The notes under the pieces: generated by a model | Seen by the model: the letters and a program-made list of their open reading frames with translations, nothing else | What the model was told of the DNA's origin: nothing | Databases searched by the model: none | Shown: positions 8,166-17,350 of the stretch, one piece after another | Position numbering within the stretch: position 1 is the stretch's first letter | Layout of the letters: each line of letters opens with the position of its first letter | Position numbers and translations under genes: made by a program | Assembly: GCA_938003685.1 (NCBI GenBank) | Contig: CALKXT010000136.1 | Coordinates: 1 to 32,766 of the forward strand | Length of the DNA: 32,766 nt | Reading direction: 5' to 3' | Source: an uncultured Sulfitobacter sp. | GTDB lineage: Bacteria; Pseudomonadota; Alphaproteobacteria; Rhodobacterales; Rhodobacteraceae

Positions 8166-9422
8166 ATGACCCCACGATTAACACAACAGGTTGCTGATGC
8201 TTTCTTGCCGCATCCACCTGACGTGCTGGGCGTTGCGGTGTCGGGTGGTGGCGATTCCATGGCCTTGTTGCACCTGATGCATGGGTTTTGCGCCTTTCAT
8301 GGTGTGAAACTACGGGCTGTTACAGTTAATCACGGCCTGCGTGCCGAGGCGACGTCCGAGGCGGAAATAGTGAAACGCTATTGTGCGTCCCTAGGTGTTT
8401 TACACGAAACACTATTGTGGCGCGATTGGGACGGGGCTGGAAATCTGCAAAACGCCGCACGCGATGCACGATATGGGTTGATGGCTGCATGGGCCAAAGA
8501 ACACGGCATCAGCACAATCGCTCTGGGTCACACGGCAGATGATCAAGCTGAAACCTTTCTGATGCGCCTCTCGCGCCGTTCTGGCGTAGATGGGTTAAGT
8601 GCAATGTCTTCTCGCATCGTGAGGGAAGGTGTGACGTTTGTGCGCCCCTTATTAGAGGCCAATCGCGCGGACTTGCGCAGCCATTTGCAGAGCCAAGGCA
8701 TTGCTTGGATTGAAGATCCAAGTAATGAAGATACAACATTCAATCGTATCAAAGCACGCAATATTCTGGAAGCATTGGCCCCATTGGGTATCGATGCAGA
8801 AAGCCTTTCTGAAGTGGCTGCACACATGTCACAGGCACGTAAGGCATTGGATTGGCAAACCTTTTTGGCTGCACAGGAAATTGTGCAAATTGACGCGGGC
8901 GCGATTGTGATTTGCGAACGCAAACTGCGCATCTTACCTGATGAAATCCAGCGACGCTTGTTGGTGCGCGCCTTAAGTTGGATCAGCGGAGAATCTTATC
9001 CAGCGCGTCGGGCTGCCATAACCACATTGATGCAGGCGCTGCGCAAGGGTCAAGCCGCGACCGTTGATGGCTGTCATGCACGCCGTGCCCAAGGGCATAT
9101 TTGGGTGTTTCGTGAATTAAATGCTGTCAAAGACATCGAAGCGCCATTGGATACGCTTTGGGATGCGCGGTGGCGCCTTGTGCCCGCTGATCCCAATGAT
9201 GACTGGCGCGATGTCACGGTCCGCGCGTTGGGCCAGCATGGCCTAGAACAATGCCCCGATTGGCGTGCATCTGGGCGTCCGCGTGCGGTGCTTTTGTCCA
9301 CGCCAGCGGTTTGGCGAAATGACGTTGTGATCTCAGCACCCCTTGCCGGAAACTGTCAGAAATGGCATGCGGATGTCGATGGCGGCGAAGAGACCTTCTT
9401 TGCCGCACTATTAACGCATTGA
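8166..9422 (+). CDS. tilS: TilS, tRNA(Ile)-lysidine synthetase
   Basis: A 418-residue N-type ATP pyrophosphatase that attaches lysine to C34 of the CAU-anticodon tRNA(Ile), so the tRNA reads AUA. The PP-loop SGGGDS is at residues 26-31, followed by VNHGLRAEATSEAE and the family segment GHTADDQAETFLMRLSRRSGVDGLSAM. I start at ATG 8166, four bases after cpoB; the frame stays open further upstream but that part would overlap the cpoB TPR domain. No clear Shine-Dalgarno is present, so translation is probably coupled to cpoB. The gene commonly lies between tol-pal and ftsH in alphaproteobacteria. Confidence 0.96.
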   Translation: MTPRLTQQVADAFLPHPPDVLGVAVSGGGDSMALLHLMHGFCAFHGVKLRAVTVNHGLRAEATSEAEIVKRYCASLGVLHETLLWRDWDGAGNLQNAARDARYGLMAAWAKEHGISTIALGHTADDQAETFLMRLSRRSGVDGLSAMSSRIVREGVTFVRPLLEANRADLRSHLQSQGIAWIEDPSNEDTTFNRIKARNILEALAPLGIDAESLSEVAAHMSQARKALDWQTFLAAQEIVQIDAGAIVICERKLRILPDEIQRRLLVRALSWISGESYPARRAAITTLMQALRKGQAATVDGCHARRAQGHIWVFRELNAVKDIEAPLDTLWDARWRLVPADPNDDWRDVTVRALGQHGLEQCPDWRASGRPRAVLLSTPAVWRNDVVISAPLAGNCQKWHADVDGGEETFFAALLTH

Positions 9423-9511
9423 ACATGTGCAGATCATCTCTATCTTAGTGGGGTGGTTGCATCGTGTTGATGTGCCTTTTGGGCCGCGTCCCCGCGCACC
9501 CAGTTGATATT

Positions 9512-9526
9512 AGGAGAATTTCCTTG
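9512..9526 (+). promoter_or_regulatory. ribosome binding site fixing a TTG start for ftsH
   Basis: AGGAGA at 9512-9517 lies seven bases before TTG 9524-9526. The encoded protein then begins (M)[11 protein letters not shown], which matches the usual N terminus of FtsH in this bacterial group. Upstream in-frame starts would add residues without homology-like character. The 101-bp spacer from tilS shows no convincing promoter by eye. Confidence 0.8.
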
Positions 9527-11440
9527 GGCAATGTTCGTAATCTCGCCTTTTGGGTTGTGTTGATGTTGTTGGTTTTGGCGTTGTTCAATTTGTTCAACGG
9601 ATCATCCAACAACCTGCAAAGCAACGAAATCAGCTATTCTGACTTCGTCAGTTCCGTCAAAGACGGTGAAGTGCGCAACGTCACACTAGACGGCGAAGAA
9701 GTGCGTTTCCGCAAAGGCGACGGCGCTGATTACGTGGTGATCAAGCCCGAAGACGCTGAAATCACGACGCTTTTGATCGACAACAATGTGCCGCTCAAGG
9801 CAACGCCACAGGAACAATCAGGGTTCTCAACCTTCTTGATGTCCTTGTTGCCCATCCTGCTTCTTATCGGTGTGTGGATTTACTTCATGAACCGTATGCA
9901 AGGTGGCGGCAAAGGTGGCGCGATGGGGTTCGGTAAATCCAAGGCCAAGATGCTCACCGAAAAGCACGGTCGCGTGACGTTTGATGACGTTGCGGGTATT
10001 GATGAGGCCAAGGAAGAGCTTGAGGAAATCGTTGAATTCCTGCGCAACCCACAGAAATTTAGCCGCTTAGGCGGTAAGATACCTAAAGGTGCCTTGCTTG
10101 AGGGCCCTCCCGGTACGGGCAAAACATTGCTTGCACGCGCCATCGCTGGCGAGGCGGGTGTACCGTTCTTTACAATTTCCGGTTCTGACTTTGTTGAAAT
10201 GTTCGTGGGTGTCGGTGCATCTCGCGTGCGCGACATGTTTGAACAGGCCAAGAAAAACGCGCCTTGTATCGTATTCATCGATGAAATTGACGCGGTGGGC
10301 CGTTCACGTGGGGCAGGCTACGGCGGCGGTAACGACGAACGCGAACAGACGTTGAACCAATTGCTGGTCGAAATGGACGGCTTTGAAGCCAACGAAGGTG
10401 TGATCATCATCGCGGCGACCAACCGTAAAGATGTATTGGACCCTGCCTTGCTGCGCCCGGGGCGTTTTGACCGTCAGGTCACTGTGGGCAATCCCGATAT
10501 CAAAGGCCGTGAGAAAATCTTGCACGTACATGCGCGTAAAACTCCGCTGGGTCCTGATGTTGATCTGCGCATCATTGCACGCGGGACACCGGGTTTCTCT
10601 GGTGCGGACCTCGCAAACCTTGTGAATGAAGCGGCCCTAACCGCTGCGCGTTTGGGTCGTCGTTTTGTTGCAATGCTGGATTTCGAAAGCGCCAAGGACA
10701 AAATCATGATGGGTGCTGAACGGCGTTCCATGGTGATGACAGCCGAGCAAAAGGAAATGACGGCCTATCACGAGGCAGGCCATGCGCTGGTTGGTATGCT
10801 TTTGCCAAAATGTGACCCGGTCTATAAGGCCACGATCATTCCACGTGGCGGTGCCTTGGGTATGGTGATGAGCCTACCGGAAATGGATCGTCTGAATATG
10901 TTTAAGGACGAATGCCACCAACGTCTGGCCATGACCATGGCGGGTAAGGCTGCTGAAATCTTTAAGTATGGCCCAGATTCTGTGTCCAACGGTCCAGCAG
11001 GTGACATCATGCAAGCGTCAGGTTTGGCACGTGCAATGGTTCTGCAATGGGGCATGTCGGACAAGATCGGGAACATCGACTATTCAGAAGCCGCACAAGG
11101 CTATCAGGGTGCGACGGCTGGTTTCTCTGTCTCTGCAAATACCAAGGAAACGGTTGAGGAAGAAGTACGTAAGTTCATCCAAGACGGGTATGAGTGGGCA
11201 GAAAAGCTTATCAAAGAGAATGAGACCGAATTTGAACGTCTGGCGCAGGGTTTGTTGGAATACGAAACGCTAACGGGTGACGAGATCAAGCGCGTGATGG
11301 ACGGGCTACCGCCTGCTGCTGATGATGACACGGATGATAATTCGGACGAAGGGAACGCCCCAAGTGTGACCGCAATCCCAAAGGCAAAGGGCAAAAAGTC
11401 GCCCCCTGCCGCCGGGCTTGAGCCAGAACCATCAACCTGA
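9524..11440 (+). CDS. ftsH: FtsH, membrane ATP-dependent zinc metalloprotease
   Basis: A 638-residue AAA+ protease anchored in the inner membrane. It degrades misassembled membrane proteins and regulatory substrates. Two transmembrane helices (about 8-24 and 101-121) flank a periplasmic domain. The AAA module has Walker A GPPGTGKT (194-201), Walker [10 protein letters not shown] (248-256) and the second region of homology RPGRFDR (311-317). The zinc site HEAGH is at 416-420, and [14 protein letters not shown] supplies the third metal ligand region. The C terminus is acidic and then Lys/Pro-rich. The start codon is TTG with a strong ribosome site. A strong intrinsic terminator follows, so the gene probably ends a transcript. 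Confidence 0.98.
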   Translation: MGNVRNLAFWVVLMLLVLALFNLFNGSSNNLQSNEISYSDFVSSVKDGEVRNVTLDGEEVRFRKGDGADYVVIKPEDAEITTLLIDNNVPLKATPQEQSGFSTFLMSLLPILLLIGVWIYFMNRMQGGGKGGAMGFGKSKAKMLTEKHGRVTFDDVAGIDEAKEELEEIVEFLRNPQKFSRLGGKIPKGALLEGPPGTGKTLLARAIAGEAGVPFFTISGSDFVEMFVGVGASRVRDMFEQAKKNAPCIVFIDEIDAVGRSRGAGYGGGNDEREQTLNQLLVEMDGFEANEGVIIIAATNRKDVLDPALLRPGRFDRQVTVGNPDIKGREKILHVHARKTPLGPDVDLRIIARGTPGFSGADLANLVNEAALTAARLGRRFVAMLDFESAKDKIMMGAERRSMVMTAEQKEMTAYHEAGHALVGMLLPKCDPVYKATIIPRGGALGMVMSLPEMDRLNMFKDECHQRLAMTMAGKAAEIFKYGPDSVSNGPAGDIMQASGLARAMVLQWGMSDKIGNIDYSEAAQGYQGATAGFSVSANTKETVEEEVRKFIQDGYEWAEKLIKENETEFERLAQGLLEYETLTGDEIKRVMDGLPPAADDDTDDNSDEGNAPSVTAIPKAKGKKSPPAAGLEPEPST

Positions 11441-11479
11441 TCCATTCAGATCGGTGATGTGATCATCAAAAGATATCAT

Positions 11480-11510
11480 AAGGCCCTGCATATGCGGGGC
11501 CTTTTCTTTT
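11480..11510 (+). terminator. intrinsic terminator after ftsH
   Basis: A ten-base-pair stem (11480-11489 with 11494-11503, one T-G wobble) closes a four-base loop and is followed by TTCTTTT. It sits 40 bp after the ftsH stop and 47 bp before the MOSC gene. The T-rich side favours plus-strand termination. Confidence 0.9.
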
Positions 11511-11556
11511 GTGTAGCTTTTGCCCAAGTTGGCAGCGTTATGAAAAGGGGCTTCCA

Positions 11557-12138
11557 ATGGCAGAACTGCGTCCAACAGACTTTACCGCAACCATCACATG
11601 GTTGGGCAAAGTACCGCAAAACCGGCCCAACATCCGCTCAGAGCCGATTGAAGAGGTCTTTGCAAGTTATGCAGGATTTGAAGGGGACTATCACAGCGGC
11701 CTGACGCGCGCGTCTTGTGTACGCGTCAAAGCACAGCACCCTCAAGGCACTGAAATTCGTAACACACGCCAGCTTTCTATCTTGTCGTTTGAGGAATTGG
11801 CTGAAATCGCGCAGGCTCTTGACCTCACAGATCTAGACCCGACTTTGTTGGGTGCGTCGATCGTCGTCAAAGGTATTCCAGATTTCTCCTATGTGCCCCC
11901 GGGTTCCCGACTGCAAACGCCGGGTGGCGCAACCATCGTGGTGGATGTTGAAAATGGCCCCTGTAACTTCCCGATGCGAGAAATTGAAAACGACGCACCG
12001 GGCCATGGAAAGGCATTCAAAGCAGCAGCGCGCGGTAAGCGTGGCGTGACCAGTTGGGTCGAACGCGAGGGGACACTTCGTATTGGTGATACCCTGCGTT
12101 TACATATCCCGAACCAGCCTGTTTGGCCCCACCTTTAG
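11557..12138 (+). CDS. MOSC-domain protein
   Basis: A 193-residue MOSC (MOCO sulfurase C-terminal) domain protein standing alone, without the N-terminal beta-barrel or aminotransferase part of larger members. The conserved Cys is at residue 136 in VDVENGPCNFPMREIE, preceded by the beta segments LLGASIVVKGIPDF and PPGSRLQTPGGATIVV. A GDYHSGLTR segment near residue 43 corresponds to the family's GD-H-G motif. MOSC proteins are thought to carry sulfur or bind molybdenum cofactor; the substrate here cannot be told. The start ATG 11557 has AAAGGGG six bases upstream. It lies alone after the ftsH terminator, and fhs with its leader ORF follows 60 bp later. Confidence 0.88.
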   Translation: MAELRPTDFTATITWLGKVPQNRPNIRSEPIEEVFASYAGFEGDYHSGLTRASCVRVKAQHPQGTEIRNTRQLSILSFEELAEIAQALDLTDLDPTLLGASIVVKGIPDFSYVPPGSRLQTPGGATIVVDVENGPCNFPMREIENDAPGHGKAFKAAARGKRGVTSWVEREGTLRIGDTLRLHIPNQPVWPHL

Positions 12139-12198
12139 GTTCACGTTTGCGCTAAAACCTGACACCACCATCAGCGCTCGACGCATCAAGGGGTGGAA

Positions 12199-12285
12199 AT
12201 GTCGGAAATGCGCCCTCGTTTAGGCCGTGCCGCCCTGTATGACTTGAACATCAACACCGCCGAACATGGCAACAGGGGATTCTAA
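12199..12285 (+). CDS. 28-codon leader ORF immediately upstream of fhs
   Basis: An open frame of 28 codons starts at ATG 12199 with AAGGGG at 12188-12193 (five bases of spacing) and ends TAA at 12283-12285, two bases before the fhs ATG. The peptide begins [10 protein letters not shown] and ends EHGNRGF; it has a basic N-terminal half and no hydrophobic signal. The ribosome site of fhs (AGGGGA, 12274-12279) lies inside the last codons, so ribosomes leaving the small ORF could feed fhs translation. This geometry is what a coupled leader peptide looks like. I know of no named family; it could still be chance, since the region is only 149 bp long. Confidence 0.55.
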   Translation: MSEMRPRLGRAALYDLNINTAEHGNRGF

Positions 12286-12287
12286 AA

Positions 12288-13964
12288 ATGGCTTTCAAGA
12301 CCGACATCCAAATCGCACGCGAAGCGAACAAAAAACCGATCCAAGAGATTGGTAAAAAACTGGGCATCGACTCTGATGACCTGCTGCCATACGGCCATGA
12401 CAAAGCAAAAGTCAGCCAGAAATTCATCAACTCGGTTCAAGACCGCAAAGATGGTAAGTTGATCCTTGTGACTGCGATCAACCCGACGCCTGCGGGCGAA
12501 GGCAAGACCACAACAACTGTTGGCCTTGGTGATGGGTTGAACCGCATCGGCAAGAACGCATGTGTATGTATCCGTGAAGCATCGCTTGGACCAAACTTTG
12601 GTATGAAGGGCGGCGCCGCTGGCGGAGGTTACGCACAAATCGTCCCAATGGAAGAAATGAACCTGCACTTCACAGGTGACTTCCATGCGATCACATCCGC
12701 GCACTCTTTGCTGTCTGCGATGATCGACAACCACATCTATTGGGGCAACTCCCTTGAGATCGACACACGCCGCGTTGTGTGGCGTCGCGTTGTGGACATG
12801 AACGACCGCGCGTTGCGTCAGATCACTGCATCTTTGGGTGGCGTTTCTAACGGTTTCCCACGTGAAGCAGGTTTTGACATCACAGTGGCGTCCGAAGTTA
12901 TGGCAATCTTGTGCTTGGCGAAAAACCTCGAAGATTTGCAAACCCGTTTGGGTGACATGATCGTAGCCTATCGCCGTGACCGTACACCGGTATTCGCACG
13001 CGACATCAAAGCAGACGGCGCAATGACCGTTCTGTTGAAAGATGCGATGCAGCCAAACATCGTACAGACACTGGAAAACAATCCAGCGTTCGTACACGGT
13101 GGACCATTTGCCAACATCGCTCACGGTTGTAACTCTGTGATTGCCACCACAACGGCGCTGAAATTGGCAGACTATGTTGTCACCGAAGCAGGCTTTGGTG
13201 CTGACTTGGGCGCTGAAAAGTTCATGAACATCAAATGCCGCAAGGCTGGTCTGTCACCATCTGTTGTTGTCGTTGTGGCAACCGTCCGCGCGATGAAGAT
13301 GAACGGTGGCGTTGCCAAAGCTGATCTGGGCGCCGAAAACGTAGATGCCGTGAACAATGGGTGTGCCAACCTTGGTCGTCACATCGAAAACATGAAATCC
13401 TTTGGGGTGCCTGTTGTCGTTGCGATCAACCACTTTGTCACGGACACCGATGCAGAAGTGCAAGCCGTCAAAGACTATGTGACGTCACAAGGTTCTGAGG
13501 CGATCCTGTCGCGTCACTGGGAACTGGGTTCTGAAGGGTCCGAAGCCCTTGCAACCCGCGTGGCCGAAATTGCCGATGGCGACAGCGCGAACTTTGCACC
13601 GATCTATCCTGATGATATGCCTTTGATGCAAAAGATCGAAACCATCGCCAAGCGTATCTATCGCGCTGACGAAGTTTTGGCCGATCAGAAAATCCGCAAC
13701 CAATTGAAAGACTGGGAAGCGCAAGGGTACGGCAATCTGCCAGTTTGTATGGCGAAAACGCAGTACAGCTTTACCACAGACCCAGAGCGTCGCGGCGCGC
13801 CTACTGGCTTCTCTGTGCCAGTGCGTGAAGTACGCCTGTCAGCGGGTGCTGGTTTCATCGTCGCGATCTGCGGTGAGATCATGACCATGCCGGGTCTGCC
13901 ACGTGTGCCTTCAGCAGAAAACATCTGCTTGAATGCGGATGGTGAAGTCGAAGGTTTGTTCTGA
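12288..13964 (+). CDS. fhs: formate--tetrahydrofolate ligase
   Basis: A 558-residue enzyme that joins formate and tetrahydrofolate with ATP to give 10-formyl-THF. The full family pattern is present: N-terminal [21 protein letters not shown], the P-loop [14 protein letters not shown] around Lys73, [41 protein letters not shown], and C-terminal [22 protein letters not shown]. Length is normal. The start ATG 12288 has AGGGGA eight bases upstream, inside a small leader ORF. folD follows 81 bp downstream, so formate, 10-formyl-THF and methylene-THF can be interconverted by one operon, which in roseobacters fits use of methyl compounds and formate. Confidence 0.98.
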   Translation: MAFKTDIQIAREANKKPIQEIGKKLGIDSDDLLPYGHDKAKVSQKFINSVQDRKDGKLILVTAINPTPAGEGKTTTTVGLGDGLNRIGKNACVCIREASLGPNFGMKGGAAGGGYAQIVPMEEMNLHFTGDFHAITSAHSLLSAMIDNHIYWGNSLEIDTRRVVWRRVVDMNDRALRQITASLGGVSNGFPREAGFDITVASEVMAILCLAKNLEDLQTRLGDMIVAYRRDRTPVFARDIKADGAMTVLLKDAMQPNIVQTLENNPAFVHGGPFANIAHGCNSVIATTTALKLADYVVTEAGFGADLGAEKFMNIKCRKAGLSPSVVVVVATVRAMKMNGGVAKADLGAENVDAVNNGCANLGRHIENMKSFGVPVVVAINHFVTDTDAEVQAVKDYVTSQGSEAILSRHWELGSEGSEALATRVAEIADGDSANFAPIYPDDMPLMQKIETIAKRIYRADEVLADQKIRNQLKDWEAQGYGNLPVCMAKTQYSFTTDPERRGAPTGFSVPVREVRLSAGAGFIVAICGEIMTMPGLPRVPSAENICLNADGEVEGLF

Positions 13965-13999
13965 TCTTGGTGGCAATAGCCCATCAGTAAGACTTAAAA

Positions 14000-14025
14000 G
14001 TAGGGCGGGGTAATCCCCGCCTTAC
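14000..14025. other. strong GC-rich hairpin between fhs and folD
   Basis: An 11-bp stem, 14000-14010 with 14015-14025 (core GGCGGGG/CCCCGCC, one G-T wobble), closes the loop TAAT. It begins 36 bp after the fhs stop and ends 20 bp before folD. No T-run follows on either strand (GCATGAAATA on plus), so it is more likely an RNA stabiliser or partial attenuator than a full terminator. Its function is inferred from position only. Confidence 0.7.
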
Positions 14026-14045
14026 GCATGAAATAGGGAAAGAAA

Positions 14046-14948
14046 ATGACAGCAACAATCATTGACGGCAAAGCCTTTGCAGCCAAAGTCCGCGGCCAAG
14101 TGGGCGAACATGTGACACGGCTGAAAAATGACCATGGCATCACGCCGGGCCTGGCAGTTGTGCTGGTGGGCGAAGACCCCGCATCGCAAGTTTACGTTAA
14201 ATCCAAGGGCAAAATGACTGTCGAAGTCGGCATGAAGTCGGTCGAGCACAAGATGGATGTGGACACGCCTGAGGCGGATTTGTTGGCGCTGATTGATCAA
14301 CTGAACAACGATCCTGAAATCCACGGTATTTTGGTGCAATTGCCGCTGCCCAAACATCTGGACGAAGATTTGGTGATCAATTCAATCTCACCAGCGAAAG
14401 ACGTAGATGGTTTTCACATCTCCAATGTGGGCCTTTTGGGTACTGGTCAAAAATCAATGGTGCCCTGCACGCCGCTGGGCTGTTTGATGATGTTGCGTGA
14501 TCATCACGGTTCATTGTCCGGCATGGACGCAGTTGTCGTTGGCCGTTCCAACATCGTTGGCAAGCCAATGGCACAACTCCTGTTGGGCGATAGCTGTACC
14601 GTTACAATTGCGCACAGCCGTACCAAAGATTTGGCAGACGTTGTACGCCGCGCTGACATCGTTGTTGCCGCTGTGGGTCGCCCAGAAATGGTGCCCGGTG
14701 ACTGGATCAAAAAGGGCGCGACCGTAATTGATGTGGGCATCAACCGTTTGGATGCACCTGAAAAGGGCGAAGGTAAAACCAAGCTGGTTGGTGACGTTCA
14801 TTACGAAAGCTGCGCCGCTGTTGCCGGGGCAATCACCCCTGTACCGGGCGGTGTTGGACCAATGACCATCGCGTGCCTCTTGGCAAACACAGTCACCGCC
14901 TGTTGCCGCGCCAATGGGTTGGACGAACCCGAAGGTCTAACCGCCTAA
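14046..14948 (+). CDS. folD: FolD, methylene-THF dehydrogenase / cyclohydrolase
   Basis: A 300-residue bifunctional enzyme that oxidises 5,10-methylene-THF with NADP and hydrolyses methenyl-THF to 10-formyl-THF. Visible are the catalytic YVKSK segment (Tyr50, Lys54, with Lys56 after it), [13 protein letters not shown], the Rossmann segment [17 protein letters not shown], and the C-terminal PGGVGPMT signature. The start at ATG 14046 has AGGGAAAG upstream. It is downstream of fhs in the same orientation. Its last 12 bases overlap the end of the convergent membrane-protein gene. Confidence 0.98.
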   Translation: MTATIIDGKAFAAKVRGQVGEHVTRLKNDHGITPGLAVVLVGEDPASQVYVKSKGKMTVEVGMKSVEHKMDVDTPEADLLALIDQLNNDPEIHGILVQLPLPKHLDEDLVINSISPAKDVDGFHISNVGLLGTGQKSMVPCTPLGCLMMLRDHHGSLSGMDAVVVGRSNIVGKPMAQLLLGDSCTVTIAHSRTKDLADVVRRADIVVAAVGRPEMVPGDWIKKGATVIDVGINRLDAPEKGEGKTKLVGDVHYESCAAVAGAITPVPGGVGPMTIACLLANTVTACCRANGLDEPEGLTA

Positions 14949-15335
14949 AAAAACCTGATGCATGATCCGGCCGGGGAAAAACGTAAACGCCCCGGCCAGT
15001 ATCAATGCCCCAAAGACCAATGATTTCATGCCCTTTTGATGCGCTGAGATATTGCGAGATCGCGCTGCGCGCACATTCATCACCAGACTGCATAATGTCA
15101 AAATTGACAGCAGATGTATGGGACTGAACGGGCCAATCAACCTGATCTCATTGATCCAAAAACTGCTCAGCGCCGTGACTGCCATCATGATGACCCATGA
15201 CCATCCCAGCACCTTGTGGGCCTTGCTGCCACGTCTGATACTGAAGATGGCAATCACAATACCAACGGCCATCACTGCAAAAAGCGTATGTAGCTGTATC
15301 ACCAAGCTGGCGTTTAATAAGGGGGATAGGGTCAT
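14937..15335 (-). CDS. small four-helix membrane protein, DUF2306-like
   Basis: A 132-residue integral membrane protein with about four helices (residues 8-30, 43-60, 64-85 and 106-122). The loop [18 protein letters not shown] and the H-L-LS-TL pattern of the third helix resemble DUF2306/YozB-type membrane proteins, whose function is unknown. The start ATG is at 15335 with GGAGAG six bases upstream. It converges on folD with a 12-bp tail overlap and diverges from the membrane-bound LytTR regulator across a 113-bp spacer. A small membrane protein beside a LytTR regulator suggests it may be its partner or target; that is inference. Confidence 0.75.
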   Translation of the reverse strand: MTLSPLLNASLVIQLHTLFAVMAVGIVIAIFSIRRGSKAHKVLGWSWVIMMAVTALSSFWINEIRLIGPFSPIHLLSILTLCSLVMNVRAARSRNISAHQKGMKSLVFGALILAGAFTFFPGRIMHQVFLGG

Positions 15336-15448
15336 TTCAGGCTCTCCATTGCGTCTGTTGCCCTGTGCATGGCAAAAGAATGCAAAGACCCCAACGCGGC
15401 ATACGTGAAGGGCCGATCCGTTTCGTCAATTGCAGGAAATCCAGCCAT

Positions 15449-16180
15449 ATGTCATTCACGCTTCGTGAAAATCGGACCTTGTTAACCCTGATTGGCATAT
15501 GGGCCTTGGTCACAGTGCTGGCGACTTTGACAGGCCCGTTTGGCACGTTGGATCATCTATCGCCTTTGCCACGTTTTGGCTATTGGGCCGCTGTCGCGGC
15601 GATATCAGTGGGTGGCAGCCACGTTGCGTTTACCACTGAAAAGCCGCGCGTGATTTGGCTGCACGGATTGGTGTGGGCGCTGTATATCGTTACGATCAGC
15701 ACGATTGTGTATTTTCTTAATATGGCGGTGTTTGATGCGTGGAGTGGTTGGGGTTTCTTCTTGTACCTGCTTGCATCGGTCACTTTGATCGTTGCGATTG
15801 TGCATGGTGTAATATGGCTGATTGATCTGGCGCGCCCAAACACCCCTACAGATGAAAAAGGCGATACAACACTGCGGTTTTTACGTCGTATTCCGCTGTC
15901 GCAACGTGGCAGGTTGATCCGCATCGAAGCGCAGGATCATTATCTGAATGTCGTTACCGATAAAGGCAGTGCCTTGATATTGCTGCGGTTAAGTGAAGCC
16001 GTGAACGAACTTGCTGATGCCAGTGGCCTGCAAGTGCATCGATCCCATTGGGTCCGAATAGACTGCGTAACAGGTCATCGCCGCGAACAAGGGCGTAATT
16101 TTCTGGTGATGTCTGATGGCAGGGAAATTCCCGTTAGCCGCAGCTACAGGGACGCCGCCCGCGCTGCTGGATTGTTCTGA
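15449..16180 (+). CDS. membrane-anchored LytTR-family transcription regulator
   Basis: A 243-residue protein with four predicted transmembrane helices (about 11-28, 44-60, 70-92 and 102-126) and a C-terminal LytTR DNA-binding domain (about 150-240). The domain shows LIRIEAQDHYLNVVTDKGSALILLRLSEAVNEL and LQVHRSHWVR, the core of the LytTR fold, ending in IPVSRSYRDAARAAGLF. There is no receiver domain, so it probably senses a membrane or envelope signal directly. I chose ATG 15449 (AGGA at 15434-15437, spacing 11) over an upstream ATG because it starts just before the first helix. It is divergent from the DUF2306-like gene and convergent with the thioesterase gene, three bases apart. Confidence 0.88.
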   Translation: MSFTLRENRTLLTLIGIWALVTVLATLTGPFGTLDHLSPLPRFGYWAAVAAISVGGSHVAFTTEKPRVIWLHGLVWALYIVTISTIVYFLNMAVFDAWSGWGFFLYLLASVTLIVAIVHGVIWLIDLARPNTPTDEKGDTTLRFLRRIPLSQRGRLIRIEAQDHYLNVVTDKGSALILLRLSEAVNELADASGLQVHRSHWVRIDCVTGHRREQGRNFLVMSDGREIPVSRSYRDAARAAGLF

Positions 16181-16183
16181 ACG

Positions 16184-16603
16184 CTAAGCTGAAACTGGCA
16201 CCATCGTGCCTTGTAATATTGCGATAAGGGTGCGGGTGTCGCCCGCTTCGGCATGAACCTCAGCAGTGACCACAGACAGGCGCTTACCCGGTTTGATCAC
16301 ACGCCCCGTTGCAATCAGTCGTTCACCGCGTGCCGGGGCCAACAGGTTGACTTTGATCTCTGCCGTGACAACTTCCATGTCCAGCGGCAACATGGTGAGT
16401 GCCGCATATCCGGCAGCTGAATCCCCGAGTGAAAATGTAAGGCCCGCATGTCCGAACCCCTGTTGCTGCAACGCCAACGGTAGAATGGGCGCACAGATCA
16501 CAATGTGACCTTTGCTGATTTCAGTCATCTCAGCACCCAACGTCGTCATCATACTTTGCGCTGCAAAACTATCGCGGATACGTTGGATTTCGGCCTGTTC
16601 CAT
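16184..16603 (-). CDS. PaaI-type hotdog thioesterase
   Basis: A 139-residue single hotdog protein. The active-site region QQQGFGHAGLTFSLGDSAAGYAAL carries the HxG-like turn (His52) and catalytic Asp61 expected for PaaI/YbgC-like acyl-CoA thioesterases. Later strands VVTAEIKVNLLAPARGERLIATGRV fit the fold. The substrate is unknown. The ATG at 16603 follows GAGGT, which lies within the last codons of pdeM, so the gene is coupled to pdeM as the last member of the helicase-pdeM run. Whether it has any link to DNA repair is unknown; the adjacency may only be transcriptional. Confidence 0.87.
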   Translation of the reverse strand: MEQAEIQRIRDSFAAQSMMTTLGAEMTEISKGHIVICAPILPLALQQQGFGHAGLTFSLGDSAAGYAALTMLPLDMEVVTAEIKVNLLAPARGERLIATGRVIKPGKRLSVVTAEVHAEAGDTRTLIAILQGTMVPVSA

Positions 16604-16607
16604 ATTG

Positions 16608-17270
16608 TTACCTCGGCATAGGAATGATGAGGGGTGCGCGACCCGTTAAAATCGCGCAAGCCTCAGGGCGCATCAGTGTTTTCAACACCTCAGATTGGCT
16701 GCGTAAACCACCAGTATAGGTCCCATAAGCGGGCATGATCAGTCTGTCGCTGTCAAACAAAAATGCGGGTCGCGATACGCTGCGCCCCTTCACGTTCACA
16801 GATGCTTTGGGATGATAATGCCCTGACACTTCGCCGCTGGCACCGCTTTGCGCGATGTGGCGAAAGGTAAGAGGGGCTAAGGGAAGTTCGGCAAGATGAC
16901 TGCCGCCCAGATCGACAGGGCCGGGGTCATGGTTGCCCTCAATCCAAACCCAACGCCGCCCGGCCTGTAACCGCGTGATCCACAGGCGTTCTTCTTCGGT
17001 CAATGCCATGGCCGCGCCGAGATCATCAAAGCTGTCGCCAAGGCAAATCACCACCTGCGCGTTGCACAGCGCAAGATCGGCAGCCAGTCGGGTCAGCGTG
17101 TCGCGGGTATCATAGGGCGGCAAGGTCGTGCCACCACGTCGCGCAATGCGCTCTGACTTGCCCAGATGCAGATCACTCACACACAAAATGCGCTGATCCG
17201 CCCACCAAAGCGCGCCACTTCCAAGCGCCGTTAATTGCGCGCCAGCAAGGGTAAAGTCATGTCCGTTCAT
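16608..17270 (-). CDS. pdeM: PdeM, ligase-associated metallophosphoesterase
   Basis: A 220-residue calcineurin-like phosphoesterase with the metal-binding motifs in order: SDLHLGK (33-38), GDSFDD (78-83), GNHD (112-115) and GHYHP (150-154). It matches the family described as ligase-associated DNA damage response endonuclease PdeM, which accompanies the DEXH helicase found directly upstream here. The start at ATG 17270 is unusual: AAAGG abuts the ATG with no spacing, so translation may be weak or depend on upstream ribosomes, although the helicase stop is 80 bp away. No alternative in-frame start lies nearby. Confidence 0.92.
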   Translation of the reverse strand: MNGHDFTLAGAQLTALGSGALWWADQRILCVSDLHLGKSERIARRGGTTLPPYDTRDTLTRLAADLALCNAQVVICLGDSFDDLGAAMALTEEERLWITRLQAGRRWVWIEGNHDPGPVDLGGSHLAELPLAPLTFRHIAQSGASGEVSGHYHPKASVNVKGRSVSRPAFLFDSDRLIMPAYGTYTGGLRSQSEVLKTLMRPEACAILTGRAPLIIPMPR

Positions 17271-17350
17271 CCTTTGTTGATGTTGGAAAAACAGATGCTT
17301 TGCAAGCGATCAAAAGGACAGGGATTGCTGCCTCGCGCACAACACCACGA

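Noticed and set aside
12139-12198. Folate or other riboswitch before fhs
   Set aside because: I could not find conserved core sequences or stems of any riboswitch class; the leader ORF explains most of the spacer.
12282-13124. 280-codon open frame on the minus strand within fhs
   Set aside because: It is the antisense shadow of a conserved, strongly biased coding sequence; it has no ribosome site and its residues (many Cys, His and Val-His runs) look like a mirrored frame.
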